Shown here: one piece after another, positions 1 to 11,442 of the stretch | How positions within the stretch are numbered: position 1 is the first letter of the stretch | Layout: each line of letters starts with the position of its first letter | Assembly: GCA_039621445.1 (NCBI GenBank) | Contig: CP154955.1 | Span: 61,349,564-61,413,563, forward strand | DNA: 64,000 bases | Source of the DNA: Euglena gracilis | Lineage: Eukaryota > Euglenida > Euglenophyceae > Euglenales | Reading direction: 5' to 3' | Position numbers and translations under genes: made by a program | The notes under the pieces: generated by a model | Databases searched by the model: none | What the model saw: only the letters and a program-made list of their open reading frames with translations | Told to the model about the DNA's origin: nothing

Positions 1-175
1 GCGGATGGGCGATGTTCCAAAAGTGCCAGGAATCACTTTTTTTCCCGAAGTCGACCCGTTTCGGGCAAAATACGGCCACTTTTCGGTCATGGATTTTCAA
101 AAAAATTTTCTCGGCTGTGCCGGGACGGGATTTTTTTTTTTTTTTTGCTTAAGGACCGCCCTGCTGAAGGACATG
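1..175 (+). repeat. SINE-like repeat, copy 1 (3' part)
   Basis: This is the right part of a dispersed repeat of about 250 bp, cut by the window edge. Visible family words are GGGCGATG, GCCAGGAATCAC, a CCGAAGTCGACCCGTTT block, a GCCGGGACGGGA block, a long T-run and the terminal TTAAGGACCGCCCTG. The same words recur in the same order and orientation in about 18 places in the window. No reading frame is conserved between copies, so it is a non-coding repeat. Confidence 0.75.
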
Positions 176-1389
176 GATTCGTGCCTTGACTCCTGCCGTC
201 GCCCTGCCCAGGTTTTCCACGCTGCTGCAGGTGTCGTGTTTCAGGGTGTGGTCTGGTCCAGCGGCATTGTTGCCAAGGGGTTATTTTGTTGGTTCATCTC
301 CCCCCCACACACCGATGTTCTGCAAGCCCGAAACCACATCATAGCGGTGCACAGCTCGGATTCAGGGCAGGCAAACAACAGGCCATGCCCAGTGCCTCCT
401 TCAACATCAATGCGCATGTGCGCGTTCCCCCTTCCCACAGCCTGTGTGCATTCCAAAAAAAAATGCGTACCTGCGCATTCTTTTGGGTTTCCAAAAAAAT
501 GTGCAGGTGCGCATTCTTCGGCCCTGATACTCAGTACCACCTTTATGGTCTTGACCTTGGGAGGGCTGTGTCTCTATGGCAGCAAGGAGCTCCTTCCCAC
601 ACTCATCCCGGCTTCACCAGGTACTACCCCCGGAAGCCATCAGCACACATTGGTAAACACAAGGTGGCACACCCAGCTCCAGGTTGGCCTGCGTCGCCTG
701 TGTTCCGCATGTCGTGTGGAGTGTGCCCAGTGTGTGTCCAGCCACGCACTGTTCCACAGTCGTCGTGAAACAGCTGCAAACGGCATCATACGGAGTTGAA
801 GCAATGTACAAGGGGGTGGTCCCTGTGGTCGTGTAACGTCCAAACAGCTCATTTTTGTGGTATTTTCACCCAGTCTGGAAGAGACATCAAACCGCTTCGG
901 AATGCGCGGATGCGCATTTTCACTAAAACTGCCAGAATTTTGTGACTCAACAAGAAAAGGGCATTCCCGGCCGTCTAAGGCTATGGGGGGGGGATCGGCG
1001 AGCAGCCTTGTTTCCCCGCCTCCCAAATGCTCCAGTCCCCCTGCAACCAGATGGCTGCTTCCGGCGGATGGGCTTCCCGAAGTCCATTCTCCAATGAGGA
1101 TTCTTTTTAACCTGGGGGGGGGGTCTGGGGCGGAACCCATCACGGGGTTCCCTTGCCAGGGCAAGCACCTCCAGCGACAAATCCTGACAAACCCCGACAA
1201 ACCCGACAAATCCCGACAAATCCCGACAGTCCCAACAAGTCCTCCCAAGTCCCGACAAATCCCGACAAACCCCAACAGAACCACCAATATGCCAAGTGTC
1301 TGGGGGTGCCTGGCCGGGGGGGGGGGTGGGGTTGGGTTCCGGCGCAAAGCACCGGAAACAGCTTTTGGGACCTGCCCGCCCTCTGCCAG
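176..1389. other. Non-coding stretch with decaminer minisatellite
   Basis: I see no supported exon here. Reading frames up to 264 codons cross it, but they run through homopolymers and have no family signal. Positions 430-520 carry repeated GTGCGCATTC words. About 1175-1290 is a degenerate minisatellite built on CCCGACAAAT. C- and G-runs separate the blocks. Confidence 0.5.
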
Positions 1390-1556
1390 GTTTCGCCCGC
1401 CCTCCGGTTGGCTCGGCCCCGCTCTGGTCGGCGCCGTCTGAGCCGGCGGGGGAGGAGGGCTTGGCCGGCGGCGGCTCTGCCTCGGGTCGGTGGCCCGCGC
1501 CCGGCCGGCGCTGTCTTGCCCAGGCCCCCGCTGACCCACCGCTGGAGCCCCGCACG
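1390..1556 (+). CDS. Candidate GC3-rich exon, unidentified gene
   Basis: The stretch follows a CTCTGCCAG acceptor and ends at ACG|GTAGGC, a plausible donor. Read from the second codon position it is open throughout, and most codons end in G or C; part of it reads PAGEEGLAGGGSASGRW. It would end on a codon boundary, which matches the phase at which the next candidate exon (4685) begins. No family is recognised. Both strands are open here because of the GC content, so the strand rests on the splice-like signals and on the consistent plus strand of other exons. Confidence 0.33.
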
Positions 1557-3211
1557 GTAGGCTATCCAGCAGCCTTTTCCTATTCTGGATTCCTCCCCCA
1601 TCAATCAATTTTAATTGACAAAAGCCTTGACAAAAGCAGGACAAAAAAGCAGTGCCAAAACAGCAAAAAGATGGGATAAAAATGGTCGAAAATTGGTCAA
1701 GAAAGGGCTGCCAAGAAATTGTGGACAGAAGGGCAGAATTCTTCAGTATTCTTGATTGGCCGATATAGGCCGTTCCTGCTTATTTCCTGTCCGGTCGGGC
1801 CCAGTTCCAGCCAGACGGGGAACTATGGGGCGATTGGCCAGCAGCCTTTTTCCCCGCCTCCCAATTGTTCCAGTCTACCCTGGAACTGGACGGCTGCCTC
1901 CTGGCCTCCTATCCGTGTGGCAAACCTGCCAAGTGGTGTGTGGCCTGGGGGGGTTCTCCACAGTCGAGGGTGTCTATGGTGAGGGCTGGGCTATCCAGGC
2001 TCTGGTAAAACGATGCCCGGCATCGCTGTCTCGTGTTTGGTTTTCCGAGATCAGCCCCAGGGGAGTGGTGCGGTGCGGTGCGGTGTTGTGTGGTGTGTGG
2101 TGTGTTGTGGTGTGGTGTGGTGTGGTGTGGTGTGGTGTGGTGTGGTGTGGTGTGGTGTGGTGTGGTGTGGTGTGGTGTGGTGTGGTGTGGTGTGGTGTGG
2201 TGTGGTGCATGTGGCTGTGGTGTGTGGTGCGTGTGTGCGTGTGTGCGCACAGATTGTTGATGCTGCTTTTATTTATTGGTTTTTTATACTGGAAAGCAAT
2301 ATTGCTTTCATTTGGAGAATCAAGGTTATTACGACACTAAATGCCTTATTACTCCTTGCCTTATTGCTGCCTTATTATAGACCGACCACCCCATAGGGGG
2401 TTGCAAGACCGGGTTGGTGGGTGGGGGGTACATTTTGGGGAGGTAGATACCCAGTGACGTTGCAGCTTGGTACTCGCCAGGGTGGGAAGGGGGCGGATCC
2501 TGAACCACTTGCTGTTAACTTATTTGCTATTTCATGCATGCCACATTTTTTTTCGGGCCTTGAGCGTTCCCCAACCGCCCGCCCAACGGCCCTGTATGCG
2601 GGCGAGGGCTTGGTTGCAGGTGGGCAGGCTGGCCCACCACAGGGATTCCAACACACAGCATGCGGCACACCGTGCCCACCGTGCACCTGTGCATACCATG
2701 CGTCTTTCAGTGCCAATTCTTTTGCAGGAAAAAAATCAAAAAATCAACGCAGAGCCCAAAAAACCAAGACGAATCGAATTCAATTTAAATGAAAAAGAAT
2801 ATCAGTCAAATTTCATTGAAGGATGCACGGTGTGCACACCGTGCCGCACACCGTGCGTCAGCATCCACCACCCGGCCCCGGGGGGCTGGCGCCATGTCGG
2901 ACTGGGAGGCAGCCTCCGGCAGCCACCTGCCACAGCTGGATGGCCGCTACGCGCTGTGCCGCCCCTCGCTCCCCCTCCCCAACCCCGCCATCAACTCCCA
3001 CCCCTCAGCACACGGCGCCCCACAAGGGACGGAAAGCTTCCCCCCCCCCCCTTAGTTGCACTAAGGCTTCTTGTCTGTTTATGGCCGGCGCTAACTTCGC
3101 TTCTGGCCCAGTTTGCTGCGTGGTGAGTGGCCAGGGACCCCTTACACCAGACCTCTTTTGTTGCTCCCCCTGGCCGGGTGAGTAACTCTTGCTCCCCCCC
3201 CCCCCCGGAGG
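1557..3211. other. Intron-like stretch with pentanucleotide satellite
   Basis: No supported exon. About 2065-2208 is a (TGTGG)n tract on the plus strand that yields artefactual reading frames on both strands. Positions 2640-2860 carry GCACACCGTGC-type short inverted words. 3036-3056 and 3196-3210 are C-runs. Confidence 0.5.
2065..2208 (+). repeat. (TGTGG)n microsatellite
   Basis: About 25 near-perfect TGTGG units follow GGTGCGGTGC units. The open frames over it in several frames reflect repeat periodicity, not coding. Confidence 0.95.
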
Positions 3212-3460
3212 ACCTCCCTTGGGCCTAAGGGCCAGCCAACGGCCTGCCTGGGGGTCGAACGGGTTCAAATATTAAGAGGTCGAAAAACGCATTTTTTGTC
3301 GTCTTGGGAGCTTTGGGTATGGTGTTAGGATGCCAGGAATCACTTTTTGCCACTGGAGTCGACCGGTTTTCGCCGAAATATGGCCATTTTCTCCACATTT
3401 TCCTGTGGATTTTTCATCGAATGTGTTGCGGTGGGACTTTTTTTTGCCCTGCTTCAGCAT
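3212..3460 (+). repeat. SINE-like repeat, copy 2 (near complete)
   Basis: A nearly full copy. The left part has GGGCCTAAGGGCCAGCC, GTCGAACGGG and a GTCGAAAAACGCATTTTTTG block; the right part has GGATGCCAGGAATCAC, GTCGACCGG, TTCGCCGAAATATGGCC, TTCCTGTGGA and a T-run. GTCGAACGG read from the minus strand resembles a polymerase III box B (CCGTTCGAC), but no clear box A is visible. Confidence 0.75.
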
Positions 3461-3869
3461 TGGTCAAGCCCTTCGCACAGGGGAGCGGATGTGGCCAGAA
3501 AAGTCTGGAGGCTCCCAGAAATTCACATAATTGCTTTGCAGTCCGCTTCACATGTTTTCCGCGTTTTCGAGAAAGTCACTCCTTGTGAACAGAAGAGCCT
3601 CATTGCAGCTTTTCTGAGACGATTCACATCGATCTTTTTTAACTTCCTGCAAGAAACCCAGCAACGTTTGTCGCGAGTGGGTGCCTCGCTATGACCGCTT
3701 TTTAATTTTTTGATTTTTAAAACTTTTTTTTTGAAGGTTATCATTGGTTAAAGCGCTGCACTCCCCCTGGTCAAGCTTTTGGTGGGCATTCCCATTCTGA
3801 TTACTTTTGCCCCTGCGCTGGTTCTGTGCATTGTTGTTAAATATACAATAATAATGGTTATAATAATGT

Positions 3870-3957
3870 TTTCATAAATAAATAAATAAATAAATAAATA
3901 CATAACTACGTAAATAAATAAATACATACATAAATACATAAATAAATAAATTATAGG

Positions 3958-3996
<39 letters not shown>

Positions 3997-3997
3997 G

Positions 3998-4036
<39 letters not shown>

Positions 4037-4037
4037 G

Positions 4038-4076
<39 letters not shown>

Positions 4077-4153
4077 TTCGATAGATAGATAGATAGATAG
4101 ATTGACAGAAAATAGATAGATAGATAAATGAATAAATAAATAAATAAATAAAT

Positions 4154-4184
<31 letters not shown>

Positions 4185-4240
4185 TAGACAGACAGACAGA
4201 CAGACAGATAGACAGACAGATAGATAAATAAATGAATAAA
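3870..4240 (+). repeat. GATA / GACA / AAAT tetranucleotide microsatellite
   Basis: Successive AAAT, GATA and GACA tracts with few interruptions. Long frames of alternating Y, L, S and I residues here are artefacts. Confidence 0.95.
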
Positions 4241-4322
4241 TAGGATTTAACTAAATAAGTAAATACACAAGAATAATTTACATAACACAGCATACTAATA
4301 TAATAATGAAATATGCATGTAC

Positions 4323-4574
4323 TCCCCCCCCTAGTCGTACGACCACCCCTCATTTACGACCACCCCCCGGTCACAGGTTGCAGGTCATGGGGGTGTTATG
4401 ACCCCCCCCGGTCACAGGTTGCAGGTTGCGAAAAATTTAACACCACCTTGCCTACGACCGCCCCCTCATTTATGACCACCCCCCGGTCACAGGTTGCAGG
4501 TTATGGGGGTGTTATGATCACCCCCCCCCCCCGGTCACAGGTTGCAGGAACCCGGTTGTACGACAAGGGGGGGG
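4323..4574. mobile_element. C/G-capped inverted-repeat module, family A copy 1
   Basis: The left end is a C-run followed by TAGTCGTACGACC; the right end is GGTTGTACGACAAG followed by a G-run, so the termini are inverted copies. The interior has repeated CACCCCTCATTTACGACC and GGTCACAGGTTGCAGG units. Two other copies lie at 14454 and 59484. No coding capacity, so it resembles a MITE. Confidence 0.7.
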
Positions 4575-4684
4575 ACGGGTAATATTTTTTTTCTCTGCAC
4601 TCCCCCCTGGCTTGCTCCCCCCCCGGCTGCTGGAGTCCCCCCCAAATGGCTGTCTTGCCGGGCAGCACAGGCCCCGTTCGCCAG

Positions 4685-4868
4685 CCTGGGCGCATCCCAC
4701 CGGTCCAGCGGCCCGCGGTCCCCCTCGGCTTCCTGCCGGAGCTGCCCAAGGGGAGCCCGCCGAGAGACCCTCGCCCCGGCCACGGCCTCCTTTCGGCGGT
4801 GGAAACCTTTGTGGCGTCTGAGCGCACCCGCCTGCCTGCGGATGACGGACGAACGTGCATCCCTGCGT
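4685..4868 (+). CDS. Candidate GC3-rich exon, unidentified gene
   Basis: The exon follows a CGCCAG acceptor and begins on a codon boundary, matching the phase left by the candidate exon at 1390-1556. It reads PGRIPPVQRPAVPLGFLPEL and continues through LLSAVETFVASERTRLPADD; these residues include a normal mix of acidic, basic and hydrophobic types, unlike the proline/glycine artefacts nearby. Codon third positions are mostly G/C. The 3' end is uncertain because several GT dinucleotides lie at 4866-4876. No family recognised. Confidence 0.4.
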
Positions 4869-4974
4869 CTGTGTGTGACAGGCACGCACCAGTCCGTTGG
4901 GGACGGGATTCTTCCCATCCCTTTTATTTCTTTTCCCCCCCCTTTTTCACCCCATTTTTTTGTTAAAAACTCTT

Positions 4975-5100
4975 GGCCCTCAGGCCAGCTGACGACCGGT
5001 CTGGGGTCGGATGGGGTCAAAAATTAAATAGTCAAAAACACACGGACATTCTTTCCTCTGGCTTTTGCATTGAATGCGGTGGGACGGGAAAGGTTTTACG
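4975..5100 (+). repeat. SINE-like repeat, copy 3 (internally deleted)
   Basis: Short copy: CCTCAGGCCAGCTGACG, then GGGGTCAAAAATTAAATAGTC, then a jump to GCATTGAATGCGGTGGGACGG. The middle of the element is missing. Confidence 0.6.
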
Positions 5101-5127
5101 CTCAAGCGCCGCCCGGGAAAGACCGGC

Positions 5128-5272
5128 ATATGTTACGCACATGTTACGCACATGTTACGCACATGTTATGTACATTCACGCACATGTTACACACATGTTA
5201 CGTACATGTCACGCACATGTTACGCACATGTTATGCACTTGTTACGCACTTGTTATGCACATTCCACGCACG
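5128..5272 (+). repeat. ACATGTTACGC minisatellite
   Basis: About 12 copies of an 11-12 bp unit (ACATGTTACGC and variants). Each unit contains the palindrome ACATGT. Confidence 0.9.
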
Positions 5273-5943
5273 CGATGCCAGCGCTGCGCATCAATGCGAC
5301 CTCGGAAGAATCATGCATTTCGGTTCTCTTTTCTCCTCGGCACCCAGCGGCTCTCTCATTCCGCTGAGCCCCACGTCTTCAGGTGATTCCTCCCACCCGG
5401 GCCTTTTCCTGTGTGCTCCTGCGGCAAGGCACACGCTGTGCCGCTCTGGGCATCGAAAGCGATCTGCACCCTGGATCAGAGGTTTTTTTTTTAAGTTTTG
5501 TGACCCGGGGGGGGCGTGGGTCCTGGCCCAGCCCCCCCCATGGGGAGGGGTTGGGTCGAGTGGGTTTTCTTCTATTTTCGGCGCGAAGCGCCGAAAAATT
5601 TTGGACCCAGAATTGACCCCCCGAAGTGCCCCCCCCCCCCAGGGGGTTGGTGGGGACCCCCCCATGGGTCCTAAAAAAACAACCAGCATCTTGGCTCAGC
5701 CGGGGTCCCAGTTTCCCCCAGTTTCTCGCAGGCCAACCGGGGGGGAACCCGCCCTGAAAACATCCAGGGCAGAAACGGCTCTCCGGGTGCTAAACAGAAA
5801 AGCTTCCCGAGCCACAAACAGCACTCACATCAGTCACGAGGCGGGGAGCCGAAGCGATGCGACCCGCAAAGTTTACTCTCACGGGCAGTTCGTATGGGAC
5901 AGGCAGGTTTTTTCCCGTTTGACCACCCCTTGTGGACCATACT

Positions 5944-6185
5944 GAGACCCAAGGACCGGCCAATGGCCGGGGGGGGGGGTCTTGACGAAGTTTAAAAAGT
6001 TAACAGATGTTTTTTTGGTCTGTTTTGGGTGGATGGGTGATGGTCCACGGATGCCAGAAACCAGTTTCCCCCCCCAATAGTTGATTCGATTTTTTTTCCA
6101 GCTATTTTTCTGGTGGATTTTCATTGAATGTGCTGGAATAGCACATTTTTTTTTAATCATTTGCTCAGGGACCGCCCCAGTGACA
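5944..6185 (+). repeat. SINE-like repeat, copy 4
   Basis: Carries GGCCAATGGCCGG, TTTTGGGTGGATGGG, GATGGTCCACGGATGCCAG, TTCATTGAATGTGCTGG, a T-run and GGGACCGCCCC at its right end. The left half is diverged. Confidence 0.7.
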
Positions 6186-6908
6186 CCACTTGCGCTGGCT
6201 TGGGGCTTTTTATGCTGGCAAACAGTTTCAGGAAAGTTGCAAAAAATCAAGGGTGGGGTCCTGCGCTGCAGGAATCGCAGGTTGGGTCCTGGTGATACCC
6301 CCCCCCTGCAAGGTCGTCATCTTCCACAGGAAGTTGTCGTCTCAGATGGGAGGCAGTGACGGGACGATGTTTTGGTTTTTCTTCCATTTTTTGATTTGGC
6401 AGATTTTGCTTTTTGTTTTGCTTCTTTCGGTTTCTTCCCCTGTGATTTGAGTTGAATTTTTCTGGAAACATATTCAATTTAGAAGAATTCCGCATTTTGG
6501 ATCTTCTCTTGAGACCAAGCCTTTTGCAATTTCGTTTAAATTTTTTTTGACCAAACAATTGGCATATTTTTGGAAGTAACATAATCTCAAAATTACAAAC
6601 AGCACGTTTTTGTTGAATTTTTTTTGTTTTACCCGTACTGGGAAAAATGCATATAAATTGAGGTTGCCTTTTCTGTGTTTGTAGAAAATACATTTAGTTT
6701 ATATATGTTTATATTGCCTTTTTGGCATCCTTTTCCTTGTGTTTTTGAGGGTCCGTGTTTGGCCCCCTCTCCCCCCCCCCGCCTTGACGGCCGCACCGGC
6801 TGACTGATCAGGTCACGCCCCCCCCCCCCCCCCCGGGTCAGGTCGCAACCCCCAGCACAGCCGACGCCCAGCCAGGGGGCCCGCCCCCGGCCCCCCGCGG
6901 CGCGGCAG

Positions 6909-7020
6909 CACCGCCCGCGGCCGCACACGGACCAGCCGAAGCAGTACCGCGCGCTGTGGGGCAGCGGCTCCCGCGGCTCGCGCAGCAACACCGCCCCGGG
7001 CGGGCCGGCCGGGAGAGGGG
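6909..7020 (+). CDS. Candidate GC3-rich exon, unidentified gene
   Basis: The exon starts after GCGCGGCAG on a codon boundary and runs to a GAGGGG|GTGGG donor-like site. It reads HRPRPHTDQPKQYRALWGSG, and essentially every codon ends in G or C. The opposite strand is also open and GC3-rich, with several cysteines, so the strand is not certain; plus is preferred because neighbouring exons are on plus. No family recognised. Confidence 0.3.
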
Positions 7021-7547
7021 GTGGGAAAGTTATTTGGCAGCCATGCAGCCCTCCCCCAGAGGCCAAATGGTTTGCCGGGGGTCCATTTTCTTTAGGGCAA
7101 GCTGATTGGGTTTCGGCGGAACTTTTTGGGGAGTTTCTGTCATTTTTAGTTGTTAAGGGCTTAGGGCCAGGGTTGAGCAAACGTTAGCAAGGTTGACCAC
7201 AATTGAGGCCCGACAGGCCTAAATTCTAACCCTAACTGTATTCTCTAACCCGGAACCCTAATCCTGCACGGGGCTGGGCTTTCCCCACGGGGCTGTACCA
7301 CATATCTGCAAAGGTCATCTCCCGTGTTTCAAATGAAAGAACAGGCTAATTCAGCTTCGGGCCCTAAACTACCGCTCCCCAGGCGGGGCAGTGGTTTATG
7401 ATTGCCAGTTGTTTTTGCTTGTGAAGGACCTCCCCTGGCCTTTGAGCCTGGTGAGCGTCGAACCAGGCCAAGTCCAAAAACGACCCGATGCCGTACCACA
7501 CCGGCGCAGTGTTCTTTTTTTTGGTTGGCATTGAGGTCGATGTTGAG

Positions 7548-7622
7548 GATCGCCCGGCCGCCAACTCCCCCCTGAAGGCCTCGAGCCCTGCCGCCGCCGC
7601 CGATGGCCCCCTGTGCCGCAGG
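7548..7622 (+). CDS. Weak candidate exon
   Basis: A short GC3-rich stretch (reads DRPAANSPLKASSPAAAADG) after a TTGAG acceptor-like site. It is short and alanine-rich, and the opposite strand is equally open. Listed only because it continues the spacing of plus-strand GC3-rich islands. Confidence 0.18.
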
Positions 7623-7744
7623 GGTTTTTCGTCAGCCGAATGAAGCACAACCCCGGGGGGGGGGGGGGCGGGTTCCCAGCCAGCCACCTTCTCCCCCCCA
7701 GCCAGTAGCTCCCAACCAGGGCGGTCCTCAAGGGATGGGAAAGG

Positions 7745-8000
7745 CCCCCCCCCCTTTGGGCCAATGGGCCGGCCAGGGGCCGGACTGGTACTTGAACGGG
7801 CAAGAATTAAAAGCAAGGTGAAACACACATTTTTTGGTGATTTGGGTGGCTGGGCGATGGTCCAAGGGGGCGAGGAATCAATTTCCCCCCTGACGTCGAC
7901 CTATTCTCGCCGAAAAATGCCAACTTTCCTTGCATTTTCCTTTGGATCTTCCAGGGAATGTGCTGGGACAGCAGAATTTTTTTTTTTACTCATGGACCGC
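7745..8000 (+). repeat. SINE-like repeat, copy 5
   Basis: Full-length copy with GGGCCGGCCAGGGGCCGG, TTGAACGGGCAAGAATTAAA, GGCTGGGCGATGGTCCAAGG, GTCGACCTATTCTCGCCG, a TTCCAGGGAATGTGCTGGGA block, a T-run and GGACCGCCGTGC. Confidence 0.75.
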
Positions 8001-8643
8001 CGTGCTTCCAGCCGGGCTGCGGACCGTCTCTCCCCGGGGCGTCCGCTGAAACAAAGTGGGACTAGCCCAGTCGGACTGGACCGAAATCTGAGTGTTCTTG
8101 ATGGGTTTGCCTCGAATTTTTTTTCAGAAAATTTTCAGAAAATCCCAATCCACCCGAATTTGGGTTTTTTTCAGTCCCCTGCTGGGCCCAGCCCGACAGC
8201 CGGAGGACCCCCCCCCGAGACCCCCTCCCAGGCGACGGACGGGGTCCAGCCAACACCTCTTTCTAGCCAGCCCTTCCCCCGGTCCTTGAGGAAGTACGCT
8301 GTGTCTCTGCGCCACCACCAGGAGGCACTGGTCGGTTACGTGTCCTTTTTTGGCCTTGGTTTGGATCTGTTTGCTTGCTGTTCGCTGTTGCCCTGAATTT
8401 GTGAGCGGAACTGATGTTTTTCATGAAACACATTCTTGATTGCCTACAGTTTTCCCCAATCGTCTGGACAATTCCATCAATCGTTGAAAGAGAATTCATT
8501 GTTCCAATTTGCTTTGTTTCTTCTCTTTCCCCTCTTTTTCGACGTTTGTAATTTCTGTATTATTCCTATTATCAATCTTAATCTTTATTCTCATTCTCAT
8601 TGTTGCCTTATTGTTCTTGTTGTGAGATTGTTAACTCATTGTT

Positions 8644-8715
8644 GTTATCATCATCATCATTATCCTCCTCCTCCTCCTCCTCCTCCTCCTCCCCCTCCTC
8701 ATTATTATTATATTT

Positions 8716-8757
<42 letters not shown>

Positions 8758-8800
8758 ACATTATTGCCATCATCGTCGTCGTCGTCGTCATCATGATCAT
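8644..8800 (+). repeat. Trinucleotide repeat cluster
   Basis: Adjacent (ATC)n, (TCC)n, (ATT)n, (GTT)n and (CGT)n tracts. Reading frames of serine, leucine, aspartate or threonine runs over it are artefacts. Confidence 0.9.
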
Positions 8801-8889
8801 TCTTGTGTTTTGGTATTGGGTTGTTTTGCCTCAAATCATTCGTGAATGTATTCGTCCATCTCGTCGTGTGGCCAACCCGCCCCGCCCAG

Positions 8890-9027
8890 CCCCGCCCCGC
8901 CCCGGGTCCCCATCGGCGGCGGCCCGGCCAACTTCAAGGAGCACCGCACGAAGCGCCGGGACATGCTGCGGCAGGCGCTCGCCCTGCTGGGGGCCGAGCC
9001 TGCCGATGGGGCGGCCTTTGCCTCCCT
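8890..9027 (+). CDS. Candidate GC3-rich exon, unidentified gene
   Basis: The exon begins after CCGCCCAG with one base completing a codon and ends at CCCT|GTGTGT, directly at the start of a GT microsatellite. It reads GGGPANFKEHRTKRRDMLRQ followed by ALALLGAEPADGAAFAS, a charged amphipathic composition typical of real protein. It ends two bases into a codon, and the next candidate exon (9877) begins with the one base needed. No family recognised. Confidence 0.45.
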
Positions 9028-9876
9028 GTGTGTGCGTGTGTGTGCGCATGTGTTGTGTTGTGTTGTGTGTGTGTGTGTGTGTTGTGTTGTGTGTGTCTGT
9101 TGTGTGTGTGTGTGTGTGTGGCTGAGGGGAGGGGGAATAGAACGATGGGGGGCGGGTGGACGTGTTGCTCACCTGTGGGAAGGCCGATTCTTTAGGGGAA
9201 GTTCCCCCAAATTTAAATGAAATAATTAATTAAATTAAACAACAAAATAAAATGAAAAAAATAATTACTTAAAATGGAAAAAATGAGGCGACTTAAGATT
9301 TTTTACAGCTATTAACCTTGGGCTGCCTTTTGATTGCCACAGGCTCGCCATTAGGGTCCGTGCAACGCCGTAAGCCAGTGACGGTTGTCAAAAAGTTTGC
9401 CAGGTTTATTTTCATGCCAGTACTCTCACCACAACAGTTCAGGACGAAGTCTGTACACACCTCCCGCAAAGAGAAAATGGTTGTATGTTAGTTGGGATGC
9501 GATCTTTGCACAGATTGGTTTGCATAGGGTCCCATTTTCAGTGTTTCACTCATATTGTCGGAATGGCCCTAAGTGAAACAAGGCAAACTTTTGCCCAAGT
9601 TGGGCGATGAAAAACGGCAGAAAGCGTCCTCCACCAGTTAAAGAAAAAAAAACGTCAGGGATTGCACCCAAACTGGTGACATCTTGGAAGAGCAATGACT
9701 GCCCCCCAACCCTGTTCCGACGCACCAAATCACAGGGGGAAAAGCGTGAAAAACAAAATTAAAAAAACATGAAAAATAAACGCAAATTGTGCCAAATAAA
9801 ATAAGCACAAACAAAAGCAAAAGAGCGCGTTTGTGCCCCCACCCAGGCGGCAACTTTGCGACGCCCGTTTCGGCAG

Positions 9877-10112
9877 TCGACGATTCGGGGGCAATGCGAC
9901 CATTGGGGATGGCTTTCCAAACCTCCTCACCGCACACGACGCCGCGGCGCGGGCGATGCGGGGCCGCCCCATTGCCCCCGCCACCCCCGCGGAGGAGCAG
10001 ACGCTGGAGGCCAGCCGCTGCGCCCGCCTGGAGGCGAACGCCCGCCTCGCGGTGGAGATGGCGGAGCAGGCGGCCCGGAAAGACCTCGCGAGGCCGCGGC
10101 GCCGGCCTCGGA
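9877..10112 (+). CDS. Candidate GC3-rich exon, alanine/arginine-rich helix
   Basis: The exon starts after TTTCGGCAG with one base, in phase with the end of exon 8890-9027, and runs to CGGA|GTGGGG. It reads FGGNATIGDGFPNLLTAHDA and later TLEASRCARLEANARLAVEM, an amphipathic helical stretch. GC3 bias is strong from about 9930 onward and weaker before that, so the true acceptor could be later. No family recognised. Confidence 0.42.
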
Positions 10113-10409
10113 GTGGGGGGGGGGCTGGTTGGGGGCGGTTGGGGGCGGTGGCAGTGTCACGTTTTGGGGACAGGGGCTTCTTGTACTGTGAGACCCTTGA
10201 GCATACATTCACTCAACCTCTGTGTGGCCCCACCTCCGGGGGGGGGGGGTGGCTAATGATGGCCCAAAATGGGGTCACTATTTGGAAAAGTGGTCGAAAA
10301 CCAGGGGGTCCGAGCATTATCGAAGGAATTTCTTTGCGGTTCTACATGTCCTACCTTTCCAAGCCATGTCAAATTTGCTGCAAAATGGTACTCTTGCAGA
10401 TTCGTCATT

Positions 10410-10438
10410 AAACGTAAACTCACCCAACCCTCATTTAA
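10410..10438. repeat. Short inverted long-range repeat with 63950
   Basis: AAACTCACCCAACCCTCATT at about 10415 is the inverse of the sequence at about 63955-63976, and both are next to CATTAAACGTAA/TTACGTTTAATG. A shared unclassified repeat end 53 kb apart. Confidence 0.6.
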
Positions 10439-10977
10439 CCAATGGCTGAAGGAACCAAAGCATTTGCCGTCCCAGTTGGCAGACAATCCACGGGGAGCGG
10501 CCTAATATTCGGGGGGGGGGGCTTCTATTCGGGGGGGGGGGGGGAGTTAGCCCTGCTCCACATGGCATCTCCCCAACCAGTTCTTTGAGAGCCAAGTTAT
10601 TCAATTAGTGACCCTTGTGGCATGCCAATCCAATCCCAGCCCAGACAACTGATCTCCTTGAGCCTTTCGAGGGTCCACACCATACCATTGCCAAGGTGTG
10701 TCCGATCCCCCCAGGGGGGGGGTGACTGGCTTTTGGCTCCAGACCCCCCTGGGTGGGGTTCGCCAGGATTGCCCGAAATTGGCCATCCGGCGCCGAAGGC
10801 GCCGTATTTTTTTGGACTTTTGACAAAAATCGTTTGTTTTATTGACCAATTTTAGCCGAGTGGCCAAATTCACCGACCCCCCCCCCCCGAGGGGGGGCTT
10901 GGAAGTGGTGACTGATTTTTGAAAAGTGACTGAATGGTTTTTGAGAGTGGAGAGTGACCCCCCCCCGGGTTGGTAAG

Positions 10978-11130
10978 CCATGGTATGGCCCGGCCGTGGC
11001 GTGTTCGCGGCCGGGGGGAATCCCGGGCCGGGGCCGCCGGGCAACGTTCGAGGGGGTGGCCCTCAAGCTGCGGCGCGCCCACCGGGCCAGCCTGTGTGCC
11101 CCCGCCAAGCCCCCTTGGCCACTCTCCCTC
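10978..11130 (+). CDS. Candidate GC3-rich exon, unidentified gene
   Basis: The exon follows GGTAAG and reads through ATFEGVALKLRRAHRASLCA with GC3-ending codons. Its start is on a codon boundary, which does not fit the phase left by exon 9877-10112, so either a boundary is wrong or an exon is missing between them. Donor-like CT|GTGTGC lies near 11093. Unidentified. Confidence 0.3.
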
Positions 11131-11442
11131 CAGCAGGCTTCTTTTTCAGTCAGAAGCCCCCCCCCCCCGGGGGGAGTGGGTCCGGGCCCGACCCCCCTGG
11201 GGGGGGGGTCCCGCGCCAGAGGCGCCGGGTATACCTTTTCGGCGCGAAGCGCCGAAATTTTTTGAAAATTGTCTTTAACGGGCCGATTTTGGCGGTCCCC
11301 CCCCCCCTGGGGGGCCCCGCGCCACCCTGGGTGGGTGGGGGGGAACCCTCCCCTCCCCCCCCCCCGGGGTTTTAAAAAGAAGCCTGCCCTCCAGCCTCTC
11401 CCCTGGGGTCCAGAAGGGGGCGGGGAGTTTTTTTTTTTCCCT

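Noticed and set aside
5-799. 264-codon plus-strand frame at the window start
   Set aside because: Starts within the SINE-like repeat and runs through T- and C-runs; two other frames over it are also open and none has protein-like composition.
640-1644. 334-codon minus-strand frame
   Set aside because: Arises from a C-rich minisatellite and GC-rich sequence; proline/glycine/arginine artefact with no motif.
3748-4353. Long frames of leucine/serine/tyrosine residues
   Set aside because: They follow the period of the GATA/GACA microsatellite; no coding signal.
7210-7262. Telomere-like CCCTAA words
   Set aside because: Only two or three scattered CCTAA units; no array. The same applies to 55900.
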